Origin: DASZHA01 sp049644325
GTDB lineage: Bacteria; Chloroflexota; Dormibacteria; DASZGP01
Direction of reading: 5' to 3'
DNA length: 8,211 bases
Assembly: GCA_049644325.1 (NCBI GenBank)
Contig: JBARRR010000099.1
Location: 1 to 8,211 of the forward strand
A program made the position numbers and the translations under genes. Positions 5,273-8,211 of the stretch are shown here, piece by piece. How positions within the stretch are numbered: position 1 is the first letter of the stretch; each line of letters starts with the position of its first letter. The notes beneath the pieces were generated by a model. The model worked only from the letters and a program-made list of their open reading frames with translations, was not told where the DNA came from and made no database searches.

Positions 5273-7354
5273 ATGGCCAAGTACACGCCGGAAACCATCC
5301 GCAACGTCGCCATCCTCGGTCACAGCCATGACGGCAAGACCACGCTCGCCGAGGCGCTGCTTTTTGCAGCCGGCGCGATCCCCAGGATGGGCTCCACCGA
5401 GACCGGCAGCGCGACGTTGGACTTCGAGCCCGAGGAGCACAAGCACAACATCTCCATCGGCGCGGGAATCGGTCACCTGGAGCACAACGGCGTCAAGGTC
5501 AACCTGATCGACTCCCCGGGCTTCGCCGACTTCGCCGGCGAGGCCATCGCCGCCCTGCGGGCGGCCGAGGCAGCGATGGTAGTGGTGGGGGCCAGCAGCG
5601 GCGTCGCCGTCGGCACCGAGGCGGCGTGGGAGATGCTGGCCGAGCGCGGAGAGCCCCGGCTGGTGGTGATCAACAAGATGGACAAGGAGCACGCCGACTT
5701 CAAGGGCACGCTCAAGTCGCTCCAGGACAGCTTCGAACCCAAGCCGGTGCCGCTTCACCTGCCGATCGGGTCGGAGGCGGGCTTCAAAGGCGTCGTCGAC
5801 CTTCTCCATCGCAAGGCGTACCTCTATGACGGAGGCCAGGTGACCGCGGGGGACATCCCCGAGGAGTTGCACGGGGAGGTCGACATCTACCGCACCCAGC
5901 TGGTGGAGGCCGCCTGCATGGCCGACGACACCCTGTTGGAGCACTACCTCGACGGCCAGGAGATAGCTGACGACGAGATCGTGCGCGCCACCCACGAGGG
6001 CATCCGCTCGGGCCAGGTGATCCCGGTCCTCTGCGCCGCGGCGACCACAGGCGTAGGGGCCAGGCAGATCCTCGACGCCATCGTCGAGCTGATGCCGTCG
6101 GCGGCGGAGGTACCCGCGGCCGAGGCGGAGGAGCACGAGGGCCTGCCGCCGGACCCCGACGGACCGGTGGTCGCGCTGTGCTTCAAGACCACGGCTGACC
6201 CCTTCGTGGGCCGGATCAACTACCTCAAGGTGGTGTCGGGCACGCTCAAGCCCGACCAGACGCTGCAGAACACGACCAGGGGCCAGGCCGAGCGCCTGGC
6301 GGCCCTGACGTCGCCGCTGGGCAAGACCCTGCAGCCGGTCACCGAGCTGGTCGCCGGTGACATCGGCAGCGTGAGCAAGCTGGCCGCGACGCGAACCGGC
6401 GACACCCTCTGCGCCAAGGAGAAGCAGGTCACCCTGCCACCGCCGAAGCTGCCCACCTTGACCTACCAGATGGCGGTCTCCGCCAAGACCAAGGGCGAGG
6501 AGGAGAAGGTCTTCAGCGGCATCCACAAGCTGCTCGACGAGGACCCCACCCTGGAGCTGACCCGCGAGGAGACGACCAAGGAGCAGATCCTGCGCGGCCT
6601 CGGCGACGTCCACCTCGACGTGGCCCTGGAGAAGCTGAAGCGCAAGTACGGGGTCGAGGCGGAGCTGAAGCTGCCCCGGGTGCCCTACCGCGAGACGATC
6701 ACCGGCACCGCCCGCGTCGACAAGAAGCATAAGAAGCAGTCGGGAGGGGCGGGCATGTACGGCCACGCCGTCATCGAGGTGGAGCCCGCCGAGCGGGACG
6801 CAGGGCTGGTCTGGGAGGACAAGATCTTCGGCGGCGCCATCCCCCAGAACTTCCGTCCATCCGTGGAGAAGGGGGTGCGCAAGGCGATGGAGGACGGGGT
6901 GCTGGTGGGCAGCCCGGTAGTCGACGTCCATGTGCGTCTTGTCGACGGCTCCACGCACAGCGTCGACGGCAAGGACATTGCCTTCCAGATCGCGGGCGCG
7001 ATGGCGATGCGAGAGGCGGTCAGGGAGGCCAACCCAGTCCTGCTGGAGCCGATCATGGAGGTGTCGGTGACGGTGCCCGAGCAGTTCATGGGCGACGTGA
7101 TGTCGCTCCTCAGCGGCAAGCGCGGCAAGATCGGGGGCACCGAGATGCTGCCCGGTAAGAAGACCCAGATCAAGGGGCAGGTCCCGCTCAAGGAGATGTA
7201 TGAGTTCCCCAAGGAGCTCCGCTCCATGACTCAGGGACGGGGCACGTACACCATGGAGTTCAGCCGCTACGAGGAGGTCCCCGCCCACGTTGCCCAGGCC
7301 CTGGTGGATGCCTACCAGAAGGCGAGCGAAGGCAAGGTCGCGGCCGAGGTCTGA
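5273..7354 (+). CDS. fusA: Elongation factor G-like GTPase (EF-G2-type paralogue)
   Basis: A five-domain translational GTPase of 693 aa, the usual EF-G length. The G domain has P-loop GHSHDGKTT (16-24), HNISI (59-63) in place of canonical RGITI (Ser61 for the Mg-binding Thr), DSPGFADF (80-87) in place of DTPGHVDF, and NKMD (134-137). Domain II follows (about 295-385), then domain III with GDVHLDVALEKLKRKYGVE (444-462), domain IV with GMYGHAVIEVEP (494-505) and THSVDGKDIAF (561-571), and domain V with GKRGKIGGTEML (615-626). The catalytic switch II His is Phe84, and the domain IV loop SGGRGQYG reads SGGAGMYG. These changes mark the EF-G2 branch (Thermus EF-G-2, mycobacterial FusA2) rather than the housekeeping factor. 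The absence of rpsL, rpsG and tuf around it agrees. Residual elongation, recycling or another ribosome role is possible. parA follows after two bases. Confidence 0.93.
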   Translation: MAKYTPETIRNVAILGHSHDGKTTLAEALLFAAGAIPRMGSTETGSATLDFEPEEHKHNISIGAGIGHLEHNGVKVNLIDSPGFADFAGEAIAALRAAEAAMVVVGASSGVAVGTEAAWEMLAERGEPRLVVINKMDKEHADFKGTLKSLQDSFEPKPVPLHLPIGSEAGFKGVVDLLHRKAYLYDGGQVTAGDIPEELHGEVDIYRTQLVEAACMADDTLLEHYLDGQEIADDEIVRATHEGIRSGQVIPVLCAAATTGVGARQILDAIVELMPSAAEVPAAEAEEHEGLPPDPDGPVVALCFKTTADPFVGRINYLKVVSGTLKPDQTLQNTTRGQAERLAALTSPLGKTLQPVTELVAGDIGSVSKLAATRTGDTLCAKEKQVTLPPPKLPTLTYQMAVSAKTKGEEEKVFSGIHKLLDEDPTLELTREETTKEQILRGLGDVHLDVALEKLKRKYGVEAELKLPRVPYRETITGTARVDKKHKKQSGGAGMYGHAVIEVEPAERDAGLVWEDKIFGGAIPQNFRPSVEKGVRKAMEDGVLVGSPVVDVHVRLVDGSTHSVDGKDIAFQIAGAMAMREAVREANPVLLEPIMEVSVTVPEQFMGDVMSLLSGKRGKIGGTEMLPGKKTQIKGQVPLKEMYEFPKELRSMTQGRGTYTMEFSRYEEVPAHVAQALVDAYQKASEGKVAAEV
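7346..7350 (+). promoter_or_regulatory. Ribosome binding site of parA, inside the EF-G-like gene
   Basis: GAGGT lies six bases before ATG 7357 and within the last codons of the EF-G-like gene. It fixes the parA start and allows initiation on the shared mRNA. Confidence 0.55.
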
Positions 7355-7356
7355 GC

Positions 7357-8124
7357 ATGGGCCACGTAGTCGCGGTCGCCAACCAGAAAGGCGGGGTGGG
7401 CAAGTCCACCACGGCGCTGAACCTGGGACACGCCCTGCACGAGCGGGGCAAGCGCGTGCTGCTGGTCGACCTCGACGCCCAGGCCCACCTGACGCTGATG
7501 TCGGGCGTCGAGCTCTCCCCCAGCGACATGGACGCCCACGACGTCCTTCTCACCGGGGCGATGGCGGCGGACGCACTCCAGGAGGTCGACACCGGGCTGG
7601 ACATCATCCCCTCGAGCATCCAGCTGGCCACCGGCGAGGTCGACCTCAGCCGGCGGCAGCGCCGCGAGTACCGCCTCAAGGAGGCGCTGGACCCCATCAA
7701 GGGGAGCTACGACTTCGTGGTCATGGACTGCCCGCCCAACCTCGGGCTGCTGACCGTGAACGCGCTGACGGCGGCGGACAGCGTCCTGATCCCGCTGCAG
7801 CTCGACTTCCTCGCGCTCAAGGGGATGCAGCTGCTGCTCAACACCATCGCCGAGGTGCGCAGCTCTACCAACCGCAAGCTCGAGCTGGTCGGCATCCTGC
7901 CGACGATGGCGCGCCCCCGGGCGCTGCACTCGATCGAGGTTGAGGAAAGCGTTCGGGAGTTCTTCGGCGACACCATCTTCAAGACCGTGGTCCGCTCCTC
8001 GGTCCGCTTTCCCGAGGCGGCGGCCGGGTTCCGCTCCATCCTCGAGTACTCGCCCCGCCACCCCGGCGCCGAGGCCTACCGGGCCCTGGCCAAGGAGGTC
8101 GTCCAGAGGACCGGCAAGCGCTAG
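7357..8124 (+). CDS. parA: ParA/Soj-family chromosome- or plasmid-partitioning ATPase
   Basis: A deviant Walker A ATPase of 255 aa, the normal size for a Soj-type ParA lacking an N-terminal DNA-binding domain. Such proteins dimerise on ATP, bind DNA non-specifically and move a cargo when a partner, usually ParB, stimulates hydrolysis. Motifs: KGGVGKST (11-18, with signature Lys11 and Lys16), VDLDAQAHLT (37-46, Walker A'), VVMDCPPNLG (121-130, Walker B) and the C-terminal VVRSSVRFPEAAA (211-223), matching the Soj region with DNA-binding arginines. It starts two bases after the EF-G-like stop, so the two are very probably co-transcribed. No parB or parS-like site is in the window, and the 87 bases after its stop hold no gene. 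Its cargo may be the chromosome, a plasmid or another complex; a partner could lie beyond the right edge. Confidence 0.95.
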   Translation: MGHVVAVANQKGGVGKSTTALNLGHALHERGKRVLLVDLDAQAHLTLMSGVELSPSDMDAHDVLLTGAMAADALQEVDTGLDIIPSSIQLATGEVDLSRRQRREYRLKEALDPIKGSYDFVVMDCPPNLGLLTVNALTAADSVLIPLQLDFLALKGMQLLLNTIAEVRSSTNRKLELVGILPTMARPRALHSIEVEESVREFFGDTIFKTVVRSSVRFPEAAAGFRSILEYSPRHPGAEAYRALAKEVVQRTGKR

Positions 8125-8133
8125 CAGCGTCCC

Positions 8134-8168
8134 TTGACTACACAGGTTGTGTGTAGCATCCTGATACA
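8134..8168 (+). promoter_or_regulatory. Candidate operator-promoter with a perfect 7-bp inverted repeat
   Basis: CTACACA (8138-8144) and TGTGTAG (8150-8156) form a perfect inverted repeat around GGTTG. It overlaps TTGACT (8134-8139), a five-of-six match to the -35 consensus. Possible -10 boxes are TAGCAT (8154-8159, but only 14 bp away), CATCCT (8157-8162, at 17 bp, weak) and TGATAC (8162-8167, at 22 bp). A dimeric repressor bound here would block RNA polymerase. The regulated gene would be beyond the right edge. The regulator family is not identifiable. Confidence 0.5.
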
Positions 8169-8211
8169 GCCCAACATCTTGTAGCGAACGCACCAGACAA
8201 TCCACTTCACC

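Noticed and set aside
5210..7288. 692-codon open frame on the minus strand opposite the EF-G-like gene
   Set aside because: It is the mirror of a clear EF-G coding sequence in GC-rich DNA, where stop codons are rare. The translation is low-complexity His/Leu/Gly/Arg-rich with no recognisable domain.
8134..8159. TTGACT plus TAGCAT as a complete promoter
   Set aside because: The 14-bp spacer is too short for ordinary sigma-70 use, so I list the operator but leave the exact -10 open.
7312..8205. 297-codon minus-strand frame opposite parA
   Set aside because: It is a shadow of parA; the plus-strand protein carries every ParA motif.

Overview
The window looks like ordinary chromosome from a GC-rich, Gram-positive-type (Terrabacteria-like) bacterium. 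The reasons are the very high GC at third codon positions, a LytR-CpsA-Psr (LCP) wall-ligase, a tRNA gene with no encoded CCA, several genes with no Shine-Dalgarno sequence but a -10-like hexamer close to the start codon (leaderless style), and an EF-G2-type elongation-factor paralogue. Chloroflexota/Dormibacterota or Actinomycetota relatives fit best. That is an inference; no marker in the window settles it. I see no mobile element, CRISPR array, rRNA or phage gene.

Layout. Positions 1-1680 read leftward: tRNA-Val(CAC), then an M24-family Xaa-Pro-type aminopeptidase, then an SDR oxidoreductase cut by the left edge. The last two overlap by four bases (GTGA). Positions 1736-2878 read rightward and encode a membrane-anchored LCP protein. 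It is followed convergently by a small gene of unknown function (67 aa, minus strand, 2911-3114). A very tight divergent junction of 15 bases separates that small gene from moeA (3130-4374), which overlaps a lipoprotein gene (4371-5177) by ATGA. After a 95-base gap come an EF-G-like GTPase (5273-7354) and, two bases later, a ParA-type ATPase (7357-8124). The last 87 bases hold no gene but carry a perfect 7-bp inverted repeat over a TTGACT box, probably the control region of a gene beyond the right edge.

How the genes relate. No single pathway joins them. The supported units are M24-SDR, moeA-lipoprotein and EF-G2-ParA, each inferred from overlap or near-zero spacing. The points most worth following are the divergent junctions sharing the 7-mer ATTCTAA, where the -10-like hexamers of the two strands overlap; the EF-G paralogue with a non-canonical switch II and domain IV loop; its pairing with a ParA that has no visible ParB; the unrecognised 67-aa protein; and two palindromes in likely control regions. 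I found no convincing new multi-gene system.
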